Assembly (NCBI RefSeq): GCF_029227915.1
Contig: NC_079883.1
Coordinates: 10,292,001 to 10,356,000 of the forward strand
Direction: 5' to 3'
DNA from: Hydractinia symbiolongicarpus
Taxonomy: Eukaryota > Cnidaria > Hydrozoa > Anthoathecata > Hydractiniidae
Length of the DNA stretch: 64,000 nt
Shown: in pieces, positions 36,592-52,869 of the stretch
How the letters are laid out: every line of letters begins with the position of its first letter
Position numbering within the stretch: position 1 is the first letter of the stretch
Notes under the pieces: model-generated
Told to the model about the DNA's origin: nothing
The model's input: only the letters and a program-made list of their open reading frames with translations
The model's database searches: none
Position numbers and translations under genes: made by a program

Positions 36592-36952
36592 TTTGTGTGT
36601 ATCTGGCTATTACATTAACAAACGGCTATTTTTATAGCCACACATTTACAAAAAAACATTATCTTGGTACAAAGTTAAACTTGTTTAAGTCACTTAAACA
36701 GTTAAAAAAGAGTAAATTTAAGATTAGATTCCCTAAGTTTAAGTATTTTCGTTTTTAAATTTCTTATTTTCTTGCTTTTACTTTTCTTGCCCTTCATATT
36801 TTTAACATTGTCAAACTTTATGTAGCATAAAATTTTTATGTAGCATAAAATTTAAACAGAAAGCAGGACAAAGTTTGATATAAAAAGCTAGCCGTAATAT
36901 TTTTTATGGATGTGTGGCTATAAAAATAGCCGTTTTTTGTTTGGTAAGATGC

Positions 36953-37366
<414 letters not shown>

Positions 37367-37844
37367 TTAAGAAGTCGATGTAGTACGGATACACAAGACG
37401 GTCTAAAATGCACTATCGCGCCAAAGTTTTATTTCTCATATTGATTGACAGCTAAGGTTCAAAACAAACCATTTGATTGGTGCTAAGAAAGTAATTTCTG
37501 ATTGGCTGCATAATGACATTACGCTCATTACTTTAACATTTTTATAAAATCTGTGTTTTTTGGCTACGGGAAAACGGCTGTATCTTCTGATACACAAAAG
37601 CTTTTGACTTTTTTTTTTTTTAGTAAGTAGCAGAAGGTTTGGCGAATTCCAACGATGCCAAATTTATTGCCTTACTGAAACATTAAGACCACGAATTTTT
37701 AAAAAAACTACAGTTTTACTTAAAAAAATGTACAAAATGTTCGGAACATTTTGTAATGACGCAACTCTATTGGTTAATTAGGGTGTTTCCACGAGCAGTA
37801 GGTAATTTTATGGCCTCTTTTTAAAGCTGTCTGAATTCTGTTAA

Positions 37845-38190
<346 letters not shown>

Positions 38191-38324
38191 ATTCCGCCGC
38201 CTTCCGAGGACTTATATCGCAATCACGTTTCGTAACAGCCAAGCGAGGTTTTACCTTAGCGTTTAAGTCACCACCGACATTTGGCCGCGCAACTTTTCTA
38301 AGCTCATTCATTTTGACTTAAGGA

Positions 38325-38488
38325 GGGGGCGAGCGCGGACGCAGGCCCCCACTACCAGAAATTGTACGGTCGAGTTACTGACGTTTGCAGTAATCGCAGA
38401 GGTCAGCCCAAGCGTAGTGCAATGCAAGAGCCTCACTCTGGAAGAAAACCCTCATTGATCAGTCTTTACTTCCCCGTCAGGTAAGTAT
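38325..38488 (-). ncRNA. U1: U1 snRNA, unit 7 (short)
   Basis: Same sequence as the copy at 5264, with promoter intact (PSE-like element at 38532-38545). Its 3' end now faces the truncated H4, 135 bp away. Confidence 0.96.
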
Positions 38489-38678
38489 GAGTTGGAACTG
38501 CACCGTAGCATGAGGGTACCCTTCAAAGTTTGTTAATGCTTGTGGCTTGAGTGTGTTATAAACTGCCGTGTCGCGGGGCATAGGCTGTATTCTCCCCCAG
38601 TGTACGCGTTTTGTTCCCGCCGTAGACTATGCAGAGTGCCGTCGGAAAGAGGACTGCTATTATTCTTTTATTGCTTAT

Positions 38679-38865
38679 GTGGGCCGCCATCGGTAATAGT
38701 GCAACACCAAGGCAACCCGTGGTCACGGCGTGAATGAATCCACCTCCATGACCCAAGGCCAAAAATCAAATTAATATACTGACCATTCAGAGAATGGCCT
38801 ACCAGATATTAAACTGATAAGAACAGATACTACACTTGATCTTAGCCATTAGGCCGAGAAGCGAT
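38679..38865 (-). ncRNA. U2: U2 snRNA, unit 7 (short, nt 97 variant)
   Basis: Carries the same nt 97 change (38769) as the copy at 34879 and no other copy. Confidence 0.95.
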
Positions 38866-39187
38866 AAAGAACAAGCGTTGCCATGATAGGCATCGTCCAC
38901 ACACCGTAACTGCTTGTGGAGCATGTCACGTTACTGTAAAGCTTACAACTGTCACCGCGTACGGATGGACGGCGACATAGTAAAAATCACGGCTGTTGAT
39001 TTAGCCGTAGGATGGAGAGCGACTGTAGCGAGTGGATGGTAACTTACATGAATGCTAACAAAGGCGACGATACTAAGTGCGTGATATTACTTTCCAATAT
39101 GTCTGCGTACATTCCGTTTATCAACGCATTACGCCAGAACGTGCGCGCGCGTTACACAGTAGACCATGCAGCCGAAATGCGACAGTG

Positions 39188-39260
39188 CGACCCTGCCAGG
39201 AGTCGAACCTGGAATCCCCTGATTCGTAGTCAGATGCCTTATCCATTGGGCCACAGGGCC
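39188..39260 (-). tRNA. trnR-ACG: tRNA-Arg (ACG), unit 8
   Basis: Identical to the copy at 275. Confidence 0.95.
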
Positions 39261-39839
39261 ATGCTTATGACTTCGCCCCATCGTCATTTTGGCTTGCGCA
39301 TTCGTTTTACTTACGACAGAATTCTTCGTGTTTGTAGCCATGAAAGAAAGGGACTTCTGTGAGTGAATTTTTTTACTGTGGTCTAATAAAAAAGTCGAAA
39401 CGCAGTGCCCAATATATGAATTGCTCCTAATAGCCGGAAACAGGCCGTGTCGATGATGTAGGCCGACATACGCAACGCAAACCAAAGAACGCTTTATGAA
39501 AATCCTAACACGAGCGCGGAAGAAGCCCAAATTAACAGACTAGATGTAATGCTGAAGACCTCAAACTCCAGCAGCTTCTCTTGCAGACTATTGCGTCGTA
39601 CTACAAATAAAAATTAACATGCTTTCGCATAGTCGCGGCACCCAAAACGGACATTATACGATGTACAGAAACACACATTTCTGTTTTCGCGCCAAATCAA
39701 TTCCCGGGAGTGGTACTTTTACGTCCGCATACTTCGCACCGTCTTAAATTATATCTCATTTACACGGTAATGTTTAGTATACTTCTACTGTGATAACAAG
39801 CATCGTTTATCGTTGGATTGTTGTAAGAAAACATTAAAA

Positions 39840-40391
39840 ATGAGTGAAGCAGCTTCTCCAAAGAAAATCGCACCCAAGAAGAAACCTGCTGCAAAGAAGA
39901 CAGCTGATCACCCTAAATATGTGGACATGATCAAGGCTGCTATCGCTACCCTAAAGGAACGCGGTGGTTCATCTCGCCAAGCTATTACAAAATATATTCA
40001 TGCAAATTACAAAGTTGCTGAAAACTCAGATCATCATCTGAAAATGGCTCTTAAACGAGGAGTAACATCAGGCGATTTGATTCAAACTAAAGGCACTGGT
40101 GCTTCTGGATCATTCAAGCTAGGTCAGGTAAAAAAAGAAAAACCTAAGAAAAAGGCCGCAGCAAAAAAGCCAACGGCAAAGAAGCCTACTGCAAAGAAAA
40201 GTACACCAAAAAAGAAGCCAGCAAAGAAGAGCACGCCAAAGAAAGCAGCAAAGAAGCCTGCCACAAAGAAAGCCTCGGCTAAGAAACCAGCAGCTAAGAA
40301 ACCCACAAAGAAGCCTGTTGCTAAAAAACCTGCAGCAAAGAAGGTCAAAAAGACTCCCAAAAAGGCAGCAAAGAAGACCGCAAAAAAATAA
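39840..40391 (+). CDS. H1: linker histone H1, unit 8
   Basis: Protein identical to the copy at 927. Confidence 0.98.
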   Translation: MSEAASPKKIAPKKKPAAKKTADHPKYVDMIKAAIATLKERGGSSRQAITKYIHANYKVAENSDHHLKMALKRGVTSGDLIQTKGTGASGSFKLGQVKKEKPKKKAAAKKPTAKKPTAKKSTPKKKPAKKSTPKKAAKKPATKKASAKKPAAKKPTKKPVAKKPAAKKVKKTPKKAAKKTAKK

Positions 40392-40752
40392 TTTGTGTGT
40401 ATCTGGCTATTACATTAACAAACGGCTATTTTTATAGCCACACATTTACAAAAAAACATTATCTTGGTACAAAGTTAAACTTGTTTAAGTCACTTAAACA
40501 GTTAAAAAAGAGTAAATTTAAGATTAGATTCCCTAAGTTTAAGTATTTTCGTTTTTAAATTTCTTATTTTCTTGCTTTTACTTTTCTTGCCCTTCATATT
40601 TTTAACATTGTCAAACTTTATGTAGCATAAAATTTTTATGTAGCATAAAATTTAAACAGAAAGCAGGACAAAGTTTGATATAAAAAGCTAGCCGTAATAT
40701 TTTTTATGGATGTGTGGCTATAAAAATAGCCGTTTTTTGTTTGGTAAGATGC

Positions 40753-41166
<414 letters not shown>

Positions 41167-41644
41167 TTAAGAAGTCGATGTAGTACGGATACACAAGACG
41201 GTCTAAAATGCACTATCGCGCCAAAGTTTTATTTCTCATATTGATTGACAGCTAAGGTTCAAAACAAACCATTTGATTGGTGCTAAGAAAGTAATTTCTG
41301 ATTGGCTGCATAATGACATTACGCTCATTACTTTAACATTTTTATAAAATCTGTGTTTTTTGGCTACGGGAAAACGGCTGTATCTTCTGATACACAAAAG
41401 CTTTTGACTTTTTTTTTTTTTAGTAAGTAGCAGAAGGTTTGGCGAATTCCAACGATGCCAAATTTATTGCCTTACTGAAACATTAAGACCACGAATTTTT
41501 AAAAAAACTACAGTTTTACTTAAAAAAATGTACAAAATGTTCGGAACATTTTGTAATGACGCAACTCTATTGGTTAATTAGGGTGTTTCCACGAGCAGTA
41601 GGTAATTTTATGGCCTCTTTTTAAAGCTGTCTGAATTCTGTTAA

Positions 41645-42001
<357 letters not shown>

Positions 42002-42461
42002 GCGTTGTCATTGCTCAACAAAAACGGCTATTTTTATAGCCACAAATCTTTTAAAACATTACTTTGTGCACGCTTCCAAATTACACAATGTGTAAAGTCT
42101 TGTCACAGTTACATTTATTGCTATACGATACTATGTCATATATGACACAAAAAAAATTTAGAAATACTTTGTAGGGTTAATTTGCCTGGGAGTGTTTCCG
42201 TGAAAAGCTGGGTTAAGTTAAATGTAAGCAATAACATGGATCAATGTACTTGTCTTTTCTGCAAGTACAGCTAATAATACGTATGAAAAGTGAAGCTAAT
42301 CCACACACACATGGGGAAGTATTTTAAATGTAGGCTAGTGTTCTTAAGCACATTATTTAGAAGTTTTATTAACTTCGGTTAACTTGTAGTGACGCCAAGT
42401 AAATGTTTTTTTAAAGATGTGTGGTCTTAAAAAAGACCGTTTGTGTTTGGTAGACGTTGGT

Positions 42462-42866
42462 TTACTTGCTGCTTGTGTATTTTGTGACGGCTTTTGTTCC
42501 TTCACTGACTGCGTGTTTTGCAAGTTCTCCAGGCAAGAGAAGACGTACTGCGGTTTGAATTTCACGAGAAGAGATGGTCGACTTTTTGTTTTGAAGAGCC
42601 AAACGCGAAGCTTCGGAAGCAATGCGCTCAAAGATGTCGTTGACAAATGAGTTCATGATGCTCATAGCTTTGCTTGAAACTCCGACATCTGGGTGAACTT
42701 GTTTCAAAACATTGTAGATGTAAATAGCATAACTTTCCTTTCTCTTTCTCTTGCGTTTCTTTTCACCAGTTCCACCAATCTTTCCTCCTTTTTTGCCGGC
42801 TCTTTTTTCACCTTTCTTGGCTACTTTAGGTGCCTGTTTTCCTCCTTTAGCTGCTGCGTCAGACAT
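42462..42866 (-). CDS. H2B: histone H2B, unit 8
   Basis: Protein identical to the copy at 3549. Confidence 0.99.
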   Translation of the reverse strand: MSDAAAKGGKQAPKVAKKGEKRAGKKGGKIGGTGEKKRKRKRKESYAIYIYNVLKQVHPDVGVSSKAMSIMNSFVNDIFERIASEASRLALQNKKSTISSREIQTAVRLLLPGELAKHAVSEGTKAVTKYTSSK

Positions 42867-43149
42867 GGTTAAAAATTTTTGCTACTTAACTTGTAAATAA
42901 GCATTAAACTGCAAGTCAAAACTTTTTGTTTATAAGTAAAAAAATCGGATCGAATTCGATCCGAAAACGCCGATACGCAATTTAATTGGTTAAAAAAAAA
43001 TCTTTTGTTTAATACTTAATTATGATTGGTTAAAAAAACATGATTTCGATCCTATTTTTATGATGAAAAAACGAGTAAAGTTTATTTCGTTAACACTTAC
43101 GTTAAATATTCGTACGTTTTTGTATTAACTTACAAATCAAATCGCAGTT

Positions 43150-43530
43150 ATGTCTGGACGTGGAAAAGGTGGAAAAGCTAAGGCTAAAGCCAAGACAAGA
43201 TCCTCAAGAGCTGGACTTCAATTTCCAGTCGGTAGAGTGCATAGATTCCTTCGTAGAGGGCACTATGCTAACCGAATTGGATCTGGAGCACCAGTTTACT
43301 TAGCAGCCGTCTTGGAATATTTATCTGCTGAGATATTGGAGTTGGCTGGTAACGCAGCAAGAGACAACAAAAAAGCTAGGATTATTCCAAGACATTTACA
43401 ATTGGCTGTTCGTAATGATGAAGAATTAAACAAACTTTTGAGCGGTGTAACCATTGCAGCTGGTGGTGTTTTGCCAAACATTCAAGCTGTCTTACTCCCA
43501 AAGAAGAACGACAAAGGACAGAAGAAGTAA
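43150..43530 (+). CDS. H2A: histone H2A, unit 8
   Basis: Protein identical to the copy at 4238. The shared H2B/H2A promoter is 1 bp shorter (A run near 42993). Confidence 0.99.
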   Translation: MSGRGKGGKAKAKAKTRSSRAGLQFPVGRVHRFLRRGHYANRIGSGAPVYLAAVLEYLSAEILELAGNAARDNKKARIIPRHLQLAVRNDEELNKLLSGVTIAAGGVLPNIQAVLLPKKNDKGQKK

Positions 43531-43727
43531 ACCGCTACACTCAGAAAACAACGGCTATTTTTATAGCCACACATCTTTAAAAAAACATTGTTTTTTTCAC
43601 AAAACTATAACCTTAAAGTCTAATAGATAATCCATGCATACGCCTTGTCCTAAGTAACTCAAAGAAATTAAATAAAAAAATTTGATCACAACGTCAAAAT
43701 AAATTGCACGTATTTGCACCTACTAAT

Positions 43728-43847
43728 GTCTACGGCCATACCACGATGAACACACCCGTTCTCGTCTGATCACGGAAGTTAAGCATCGTCGGGCCGGGAT
43801 AGTACTTGGATGGGGGACCGCCTGGGAACTCCTGGTGTCGTAGGCTT
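43728..43847 (+). rRNA. 5S: 5S ribosomal RNA, unit 8 (C106T)
   Basis: C to T at 43833 (nt 106) in the TCCCGG strand of a helix in the 3' domain. A G-C pair becomes G-U, so the fold is probably kept. Confidence 0.95.
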
Positions 43848-44175
43848 TTCATTTTCATTTGCTGTGATATATTTCTTGTTATAACAATTAAGGAACGTGG
43901 CGGTTGTTGAAAGTGTTTCCTATGACATTTTCCTACGACATTTTCAGGTGATAGTACGAGAAAAAAGAGCTTTCAAATGCATACAAACTCGATCTATTGC
44001 CGATCATCCAATAACCCTGACGGAATGGCAAATAAAATAAAATTCCGCCGCCTTCCGAGGACTTATATCGCAATCACGTTTCGTAACAGCCAAGCGAGGT
44101 TTTACCTTAGCGTTTAAGTCACCACCGACATTTGGCCGCGCAACTTTTCTAAGCTCATTCATTTTGACTTAAGGA

Positions 44176-44339
44176 GGGGGCGAGCGCGGACGCAGGCCCC
44201 CACTACCAGAAATTGTACGGTCGAGTTACTGACGTTTGCAGTAATCGCAGAGGTCAGCCCAAGCGTAGTGCAATGCAAGAGCCTCACTCTGGAAGAAAAC
44301 CCTCATTGATCAGTCTTTACTTCCCCGTCAGGTAAGTAT
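44176..44339 (-). ncRNA. U1: U1 snRNA, unit 8
   Basis: Same sequence as the copy at 5264. A T to C change at 44432 lies upstream of its PSE-like element. Confidence 0.96.
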
Positions 44340-44529
44340 GAGTTGGAACTGCACCGTAGCATGAGGGTACCCTTCAAAGTTTGTTAATGCTTGTGGCTTG
44401 AGTGTGTTATAAACTGCCGTGTCGCGGGGCACAGGCTGTATTCTCCCCCAGTGTACGCGTTTTGTTCCCGCCGTAGACTATGCAGAGTGCCGTCGGAAAG
44501 AGGACTGCTATTATTCTTTTATTGCTTAT

Positions 44530-44716
44530 GTGGGCCGCCATCGGTAATAGTGCAACACCAAGGCAACCCGTGGTCACGGCGTGAATGAATCCACCTCCAT
44601 GACCCAAGGCCAAAAATCAGATTAATATACTGACCATTCAGAGAATGGCCTACCAGATATTAAACTGATAAGAACAGATACTACACTTGATCTTAGCCAT
44701 TAGGCCGAGAAGCGAT
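44530..44716 (-). ncRNA. U2: U2 snRNA, unit 8
   Basis: Same sequence as the copy at 5618, with the usual base at nt 97. Confidence 0.96.
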
Positions 44717-45038
44717 AAAGAACAAGCGTTGCCATGATAGGCATCGTCCACACACCGTAACTGCTTGTGGAGCATGTCACGTTACTGTAAAGCTTACAAC
44801 TGTCACCGCGTACGGATGGACGGCGACATAGTAAAAATCACGGCTGTTGATTTAGCCGTAGGATGGAGAGCGACTGTAGCGAGTGGATGGTAACTTACAT
44901 GAATGCTAACAAAGGCGACGATACTAAGTGCGTGATATTACTTTCCAATATGTCTGCGTACATTCCGTTTATCAACGCATTACGCCAGAACGTGCGCGCG
45001 CGTTACACAGTAGACCATGCAGCCGAAATGCGACAGTG

Positions 45039-45111
45039 CGACCCTGCCAGGAGTCGAACCTGGAATCCCCTGATTCGTAGTCAGATGCCTTATCCATTGG
45101 GCCACAGGGCC
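45039..45111 (-). tRNA. trnR-ACG: tRNA-Arg (ACG), unit 9
   Basis: Identical to the copy at 275. Confidence 0.95.
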
Positions 45112-45690
45112 ATGCTTATGACTTCGCCCCATCGTCATTTTGGCTTGCGCATTCGTTTTACTTACGACAGAATTCTTCGTGTTTGTAGCCATGAAAGAAA
45201 GGGACTTCTGTGAGTGAATTTTTTTACTGTGGTCTAATAAAAAAGTCGAAACGCAGTGCCCAATATATGAATTGCTCCTAATAGCCGGAAACAGGCCGTG
45301 TCGATGATGTAGGCCGACATACGCAACGCAAACCAAAGAACGCTTTATGAAAATCCTAACACGAGCGCGGAAGAAGCCCAAATTAACAGACTAGATGTAA
45401 TGCTGAAGACCTCAAACTCCAGCAGCTTCTCTTGCAGACTATTGCGTCGTACTACAAATAAAAATTAACATGCTTTCGCGTAGTCGCGGCACCCAAAACG
45501 GACATTATACGATGTACAGAAACACACATTTCTGTTTTCGCGCCAAATCAATTCCCGGGAGTGGTACTTTTACGTCCGCATACTTCGCACCGTCTTAAAT
45601 TATATCTCATTTACACGGTAATGTTTAGTATACTTCTACTGTGATAACAAGCATCGTTTATCGTTGGATTGCTGTAAGAAAACATTAAAA

Positions 45691-46242
45691 ATGAGTGAAG
45701 CAGCTTCTCCAAAGAAAATCGCACCCAAGAAGAAACCTGCTGCAAAGAAGACAGCTGATCACCCTAAATATGTGGACATGATCAAGGCTGCTATCGCTAC
45801 CCTAAAGGAACGCGGTGGTTCATCTCGCCAAGCTATTACAAAATATATTCATGCAAATTACAAAGTTGCTGAAAACTCAGATCATCATCTGAAAATGGCT
45901 CTTAAACGAGGAGTAACATCAGGCGATTTGATTCAAACTAAAGGCACTGGTGCTTCTGGATCATTCAAGCTAGGTCAGGTAAAAAAAGAAAAACCTAAGA
46001 AAAAGGCCGCAGCAAAAAAGCCAACGGCAAAGAAGCCTACTGCAAAGAAAAGTACACCAAAAAAGAAGCCAGCAAAGAAGAGCACGCCAAAGAAAGCAGC
46101 AAAGAAGCCTGCCACAAAGAAAGCCTCGGCTAAGAAACCAGCAGCTAAGAAACCCACAAAGAAGCCTGTTGCTAAAAAACCTGCAGCAAAGAAGGTCAAA
46201 AAGACTCCCAAAAAGGCAGCAAAGAAGACCGCAAAAAAATAA
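45691..46242 (+). CDS. H1: linker histone H1, unit 9
   Basis: Protein identical to the copy at 927. Two spacer changes lie upstream (45480 A to G; 45672 T to C in the leader). Confidence 0.98.
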   Translation: MSEAASPKKIAPKKKPAAKKTADHPKYVDMIKAAIATLKERGGSSRQAITKYIHANYKVAENSDHHLKMALKRGVTSGDLIQTKGTGASGSFKLGQVKKEKPKKKAAAKKPTAKKPTAKKSTPKKKPAKKSTPKKAAKKPATKKASAKKPAAKKPTKKPVAKKPAAKKVKKTPKKAAKKTAKK

Positions 46243-46603
46243 TTTGTGTGTATCTGGCTATTACATTAACAAACGGCTATTTTTATAGCCACACATTTAC
46301 AAAAAAACATTATCTTGGTACAAAGTTAAACTTGTTTAAGTCACTTAAACAGTTAAAAAAGAGTAAATTTAAGATTAGATTCCCTAAGTTTAAGTATTTT
46401 CGTTTTTAAATTTCTTATTTTCTTGCTTTTACTTTTCTTGCCCTTCATATTTTTAACATTGTCAAACTTTATGTAGCATAAAATTTTTATGTAGCATAAA
46501 ATTTAAACAGAAAGCAGGACAAAGTTTGATATAAAAAGCTAGCCGTAATATTTTTTATGGATGTGTGGCTATAAAAATAGCCGTTTTTTGTTTGGTAAGA
46601 TGC

Positions 46604-47017
<414 letters not shown>

Positions 47018-47495
47018 TTAAGAAGTCGATGTAGTACGGATACACAAGACGGTCTAAAATGCACTATCGCGCCAAAGTTTTATTTCGCATATTGATTGAC
47101 AGCTAAGGTTCAAAACAAACCATTTGATTGGTGCTAAGAAAGTAATTTCTGATTGGCTGCATAATGACATTACGCTCATTACTTTAACATTTTTATAAAA
47201 TCTGTGTTTTTTGGCTACGGGAAAACGGCTGTATCTTCTGATACACAAAAGCTTTTGACTTTTTTTTTTTTTAGTAAGTAGCAGAAGGTTTGGCGAATTC
47301 CAACGATGCCAAATTTATTGCCTTACTGAAACATTAAGACCACGAATTTTTAAAAAAACTACAGTTTTACTTAAAAAAATGTACAAAATGTTCGGAACAT
47401 TTTGTAATGACGCAACTCTATTGGTTAATTAGGGTGTTTCCACGAGCAGTAGGTAATTTTATGGCCTCTTTTTAAAGCTGTCTGAATTCTGTTAA

Positions 47496-47852
<357 letters not shown>

Positions 47853-48312
47853 GCGTTGTCATTGCTCAACAAAAACGGCTATTTTTATAGCCACAAATCT
47901 TTTAAAACATTACTTTGTGCACGCTTCCAAATTACACAATGTGTAAAGTCTTGTCACAGTTACATTTATTGCTATACGATACTATGTCATATATGACACA
48001 AAAAAAATTTAGAAATACTTTGTAGGGTTAATTTGCCTGGGAGTGTTTCCGTGAAAAGCTGGGTTAAGTTAAATGTAAGCAATAACATGGATCAATGTAC
48101 TTGTCTTTTCTGCAAGTACAGCTAATAATACGTATGAAAAGTGAAGCTAATCCACACACACATGGGGAAGTATTTTAAATGTAGGCTAGTGTTCTTAAGC
48201 ACATTATTTAGAAGTTTTATTAACTTCGGTTAACTTGTAGTGACGCCAAGTAAATGTTTTTTTAAAGATGTGTGGTCTTAAAAAAGACCGTTTGTGTTTG
48301 GTAGACGTTGGT

Positions 48313-48717
48313 TTACTTGCTGCTTGTGTATTTTGTGACGGCTTTTGTTCCTTCACTGACTGCGTGTTTTGCAAGTTCTCCAGGCAAGAGAAGACGTACT
48401 GCGGTTTGAATTTCACGAGAAGAGATGGTCGACTTTTTGTTTTGAAGAGCCAAACGCGAAGCTTCGGAAGCAATGCGCTCAAAGATGTCGTTGACAAATG
48501 AGTTCATGATGCTCATAGCTTTGCTTGAAACTCCGACATCTGGGTGAACTTGTTTCAAAACATTGTAGATGTAAATAGCATAACTTTCCTTTCTCTTTCT
48601 CTTGCGTTTCTTTTCACCAGTTCCACCAATCTTTCCTCCTTTTTTGCCGGCTCTTTTTTCACCTTTCTTGGCTACTTTAGGTGCCTGTTTTCCTCCTTTA
48701 GCTGCTGCGTCAGACAT
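48313..48717 (-). CDS. H2B: histone H2B, unit 9
   Basis: Protein identical to the copy at 3549. Confidence 0.99.
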   Translation of the reverse strand: MSDAAAKGGKQAPKVAKKGEKRAGKKGGKIGGTGEKKRKRKRKESYAIYIYNVLKQVHPDVGVSSKAMSIMNSFVNDIFERIASEASRLALQNKKSTISSREIQTAVRLLLPGELAKHAVSEGTKAVTKYTSSK

Positions 48718-49001
48718 GGTTAAAAATTTTTGCTACTTAACTTGTAAATAAGCATTAAACTGCAAGTCAAAACTTTTTGTTTATAAGTAAAAAAATCGGA
48801 TCGAATTCGATCCGAAAACGCCGATACGCAATTTAATTGGTTAAAAAAAAAATCTTTTGTTTAATACTTAATTATGATTGGTTAAAAAAACATGATTTCG
48901 ATCCTATTTTTATGATGAAAAAACGAGTAAAGTTTATTTCGTTAACACTTACGTTAAATATTCGTACGTTTTTGTATTAACTTACAAATCAAATCGCAGT
49001 T

Positions 49002-49382
49002 ATGTCTGGACGTGGAAAAGGTGGAAAAGCTAAGGCTAAAGCCAAGACAAGATCCTCAAGAGCTGGACTTCAATTTCCAGTCGGTAGAGTGCATAGATTC
49101 CTTCGTAGAGGGCACTATGCTAACCGAATTGGATCTGGAGCACCAGTTTACTTAGCAGCCGTCTTGGAATATTTATCTGCTGAGATATTGGAGTTGGCTG
49201 GTAACGCAGCAAGAGACAACAAAAAAGCTAGGATTATTCCAAGACATTTACAATTGGCTGTTCGTAATGATGAAGAATTAAACAAACTTTTGAGCGGTGT
49301 AACCATTGCAGCTGGTGGTGTTTTGCCAAACATTCAAGCTGTCTTACTCCCAAAGAAGAACGACAAAGGACAGAAGAAGTAA
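49002..49382 (+). CDS. H2A: histone H2A, unit 9
   Basis: Protein identical to the copy at 4238. Confidence 0.99.
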   Translation: MSGRGKGGKAKAKAKTRSSRAGLQFPVGRVHRFLRRGHYANRIGSGAPVYLAAVLEYLSAEILELAGNAARDNKKARIIPRHLQLAVRNDEELNKLLSGVTIAAGGVLPNIQAVLLPKKNDKGQKK

Positions 49383-49579
49383 ACCGCTACACTCAGAAAA
49401 CAACGGCTATTTTTATAGCCACACATCTTTAAAAAAACATTGTTTTTTTCACAAAACTATAACCTTAAAGTCTAATAGATAATCCATGCATACGCCTTGT
49501 CCTAAGTAACTCAAAGAAATTAAATAAAAAAATTTGATCACAACGTCAAAATAAATTGCACGTATTTGCACCTACTAAT

Positions 49580-49699
49580 GTCTACGGCCATACCACGATG
49601 AACACACCCGTTCTCGTCTGATCACGGAAGTTAAGCATCGTCGGGCCGGGATAGTACTTGGATGGGACACCGCCTGGGAACTCCCGGTGTCGTAGGCTT
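49580..49699 (+). rRNA. 5S: 5S ribosomal RNA, unit 9 (double variant in C box)
   Basis: Two adjacent changes, G to A at 49667 and G to C at 49668 (nt 88-89), turn GGGGGACC into GGGACACC. They fall in the C box, the part of the internal promoter most important for TFIIIA binding, so this copy may be transcribed poorly. Confidence 0.94.
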
Positions 49700-50027
49700 T
49701 TCATTTTCATTTGCTGTGATATATTTCTTGTTATAACAATTAAGGAACGTGGCGGTTGTTGAAAGTGTTTCCTATGACATTTTCCTACGACATTTTCAGG
49801 TGATAGTACGAGAAAAAAGAGCTTTCAAATGCATACAAACTCGATCTATTGCCGATCATCCAATAACCCTGACGGAATGGCAAATAAAATAAAATTCCGC
49901 CGCCTTCCGAGGACTTATATCGCAATCACGTTTCGTAACAGCCAAGCGAGGTTTTACCTTAGCGTTTAAGTCACCACTGACATTTGGCCGCGCAACTTTT
50001 CTAAGCTCATTCATTTTGACTTAAGGA

Positions 50028-50191
50028 GGGGGCGAGCGCGGACGCAGGCCCCCACTACCAGAAATTGTACGGTCGAGTTACTGACGTTTGCAGTAATCGC
50101 AGAGGTCAGCCCAAGCGTAGTGCAATGCAAGAGCCTCACTCTGGAAGAAAACCCTCATTGATCAGTCTTTACTTCCCCGTCAGGTAAGTAT
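50028..50191 (-). ncRNA. U1: U1 snRNA, unit 9
   Basis: Same sequence as the copy at 5264. The spacer beyond it has a C to T change near 49978. Confidence 0.96.
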
Positions 50192-50381
50192 GAGTTGGAA
50201 CTGCACCGTAGCATGAGGGTACCCTTCAAAGTTTGTTAATGCTTGTGGCTTGAGTGTGTTATAAACTGCCGTGTCGCGGGGCATAGGCTGTATTCTCCCC
50301 CAGTGTACGCGTTTTGTTCCCGCCGTAGACTATGCAGAGTGCCGTCGGAAAGAGGACTGCTATTATTCTTTTATTGCTTAT

Positions 50382-50568
50382 GTGGGCCGCCATCGGTAAT
50401 AGTGCAACACCAAGGCAACCCGTGGTCACGGCGTGAATGAATCCACCTCCATGACCCAAGGCCAAAAATCAGATTAATATACTGACCATTCAGAGAATGG
50501 CCTACCAGATATTAAACTGATAAGAACAGATACTACACTTGATCTTAGCCATTAGGCCGAGAAGCGAT
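50382..50568 (-). ncRNA. U2: U2 snRNA, unit 9
   Basis: Same sequence as the copy at 5618. Confidence 0.96.
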
Positions 50569-50890
50569 AAAGAACAAGCGTTGCCATGATAGGCATCGTC
50601 CACACACCGTAACTGCTTGTGGAGCATGTCACGTTACTGTAAAGCTTACAACTGTCACCGCGTACGGATGGACGGCGACATAGTAAAAATCACGGCTGTT
50701 GATTTAGCCGTAGGATGGAGAGCGACTGTAGCGAGTGGATGGTAACTTACATGAATGCTAACAAAGGCGACGATACTAAGTGCGTGATATTACTTTCCAA
50801 TATGTCTGCGTACATTCCGTTTATCAACGCATTACGCCAGAACGTGCGCGCGCGTTACACAGTAGACCATGCAGCCGAAATGCGACAGTG

Positions 50891-50963
50891 CGACCCTGCC
50901 AGGAGTCGAACCTGGAATCCCCTGATTCGTAGTCAGATGCCTTATCCATTGGGCCACAGGGCC
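50891..50963 (-). tRNA. trnR-ACG: tRNA-Arg (ACG), unit 10
   Basis: Identical to the copy at 275. Confidence 0.95.
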
Positions 50964-51542
50964 ATGCTTATGACTTCGCCCCATCGTCATTTTGGCTTGC
51001 GCATTCGTTTTACTTACGACAGAATTCTTCGTGTTTGTAGCCATGAAAGAAAGGGACTTCTGTGAGTGAATTTTTTTACTGTGGTCTAATAAAAAAGTCG
51101 AAACGCAGTGCCCAATATATGAATTGCTCCTAATAGCCGGAAACAGGCCGTGTCGATGATGTAGGCCGACATACGCAACGCAAACCAAAGAACGCTTTAT
51201 GAAAATCCTAACACGAGCGCGGAAGAAGCCCAAATTAACAGACTAGATGTAATGCTGAAGACCTCAAACTCCAGCAGCTTCTCTTGCAGACTATTGCGTC
51301 GTACTACAAATAAAAATTAACATGCTTTCGCATAGTCGCGGCACCCAAAACGGACATTATACGATGTACAGAAACACACATTTCTGTTTTCGCGCCAAAT
51401 CAATTCCCGGGAGTGGTACTTTTACGTCCGCATACTTCGCACCGTCTTAAATTATATCTCATTTACACGGTAATGTTTAGTATACTTCTACTGTGATAAC
51501 AAGCATCGTTTATCGTTGGATTGTTGTAAGAAAACATTAAAA

Positions 51543-52094
51543 ATGAGTGAAGCAGCTTCTCCAAAGAAAATCGCACCCAAGAAGAAACCTGCTGCAAAGA
51601 AGACAGCTGATCACCCTAAATATGTGGACATGATCAAGGCTGCTATCGCTACCCTAAAGGAACGCGGTGGTTCATCTCGCCAAGCTATTACAAAATATAT
51701 TCATGCAAATTACAAAGTTGCTGAAAACTCAGATCATCATCTGAAAATGGCTCTTAAACGAGGAGTAACATCAGGCGATTTGATTCAAACTAAAGGCACT
51801 GGTGCTTCTGGATCATTCAAGCTAGGTCAGGTAAAAAAAGAAAAACCTAAGAAAAAGGCCGCAGCAAAAAAGCCAACGGCAAAGAAGCCTACTGCAAAGA
51901 AAAGTACACCAAAAAAGAAGCCAGCAAAGAAGAGCACGCCAAAGAAAGCAGCAAAGAAGCCTGCCACAAAGAAAGCCTCGGCTAAGAAACCAGCAGCTAA
52001 GAAACCCACAAAGAAGCCTGTTGCTAAAAAACCTGCAGCAAAGAAGGTCAAAAAGACTCCCAAAAAGGCAGCAAAGAAGACCGCAAAAAAATAA
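51543..52094 (+). CDS. H1: linker histone H1, unit 10
   Basis: Protein identical to the copy at 927. Confidence 0.98.
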   Translation: MSEAASPKKIAPKKKPAAKKTADHPKYVDMIKAAIATLKERGGSSRQAITKYIHANYKVAENSDHHLKMALKRGVTSGDLIQTKGTGASGSFKLGQVKKEKPKKKAAAKKPTAKKPTAKKSTPKKKPAKKSTPKKAAKKPATKKASAKKPAAKKPTKKPVAKKPAAKKVKKTPKKAAKKTAKK

Positions 52095-52455
52095 TTTGTG
52101 TGTATCTGGCTATTACATTAACAAACGGCTATTTTTATAGCCACACATTTACAAAAAAACATTATCTTGGTACAAAGTTAAACTTGTTTAAGTCACTTAA
52201 ACAGTTAAAAAAGAGTAAATTTAAGATTAGATTCCCTAAGTTTAAGTATTTTCGTTTTTAAATTTCTTATTTTCTTGCTTTTACTTTTCTTGCCCTTCAT
52301 ATTTTTAACATTGTCAAACTTTATGTAGCATAAAATTTTTATGTAGCATAAAATTTAAACAGAAAGCAGGACAAAGTTTGATATAAAAAGCTAGCCGTAA
52401 TATTTTTTATGGATGTGTGGCTATAAAAATAGCCGTTTTTTGTTTGGTAAGATGC

Positions 52456-52869
<414 letters not shown>

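Noticed and set aside
47054-47248. 64-codon minus-strand frame present only in unit 9
   Set aside because: Opened by one base change (47087) in the H3/H4 promoter; no support as a gene.
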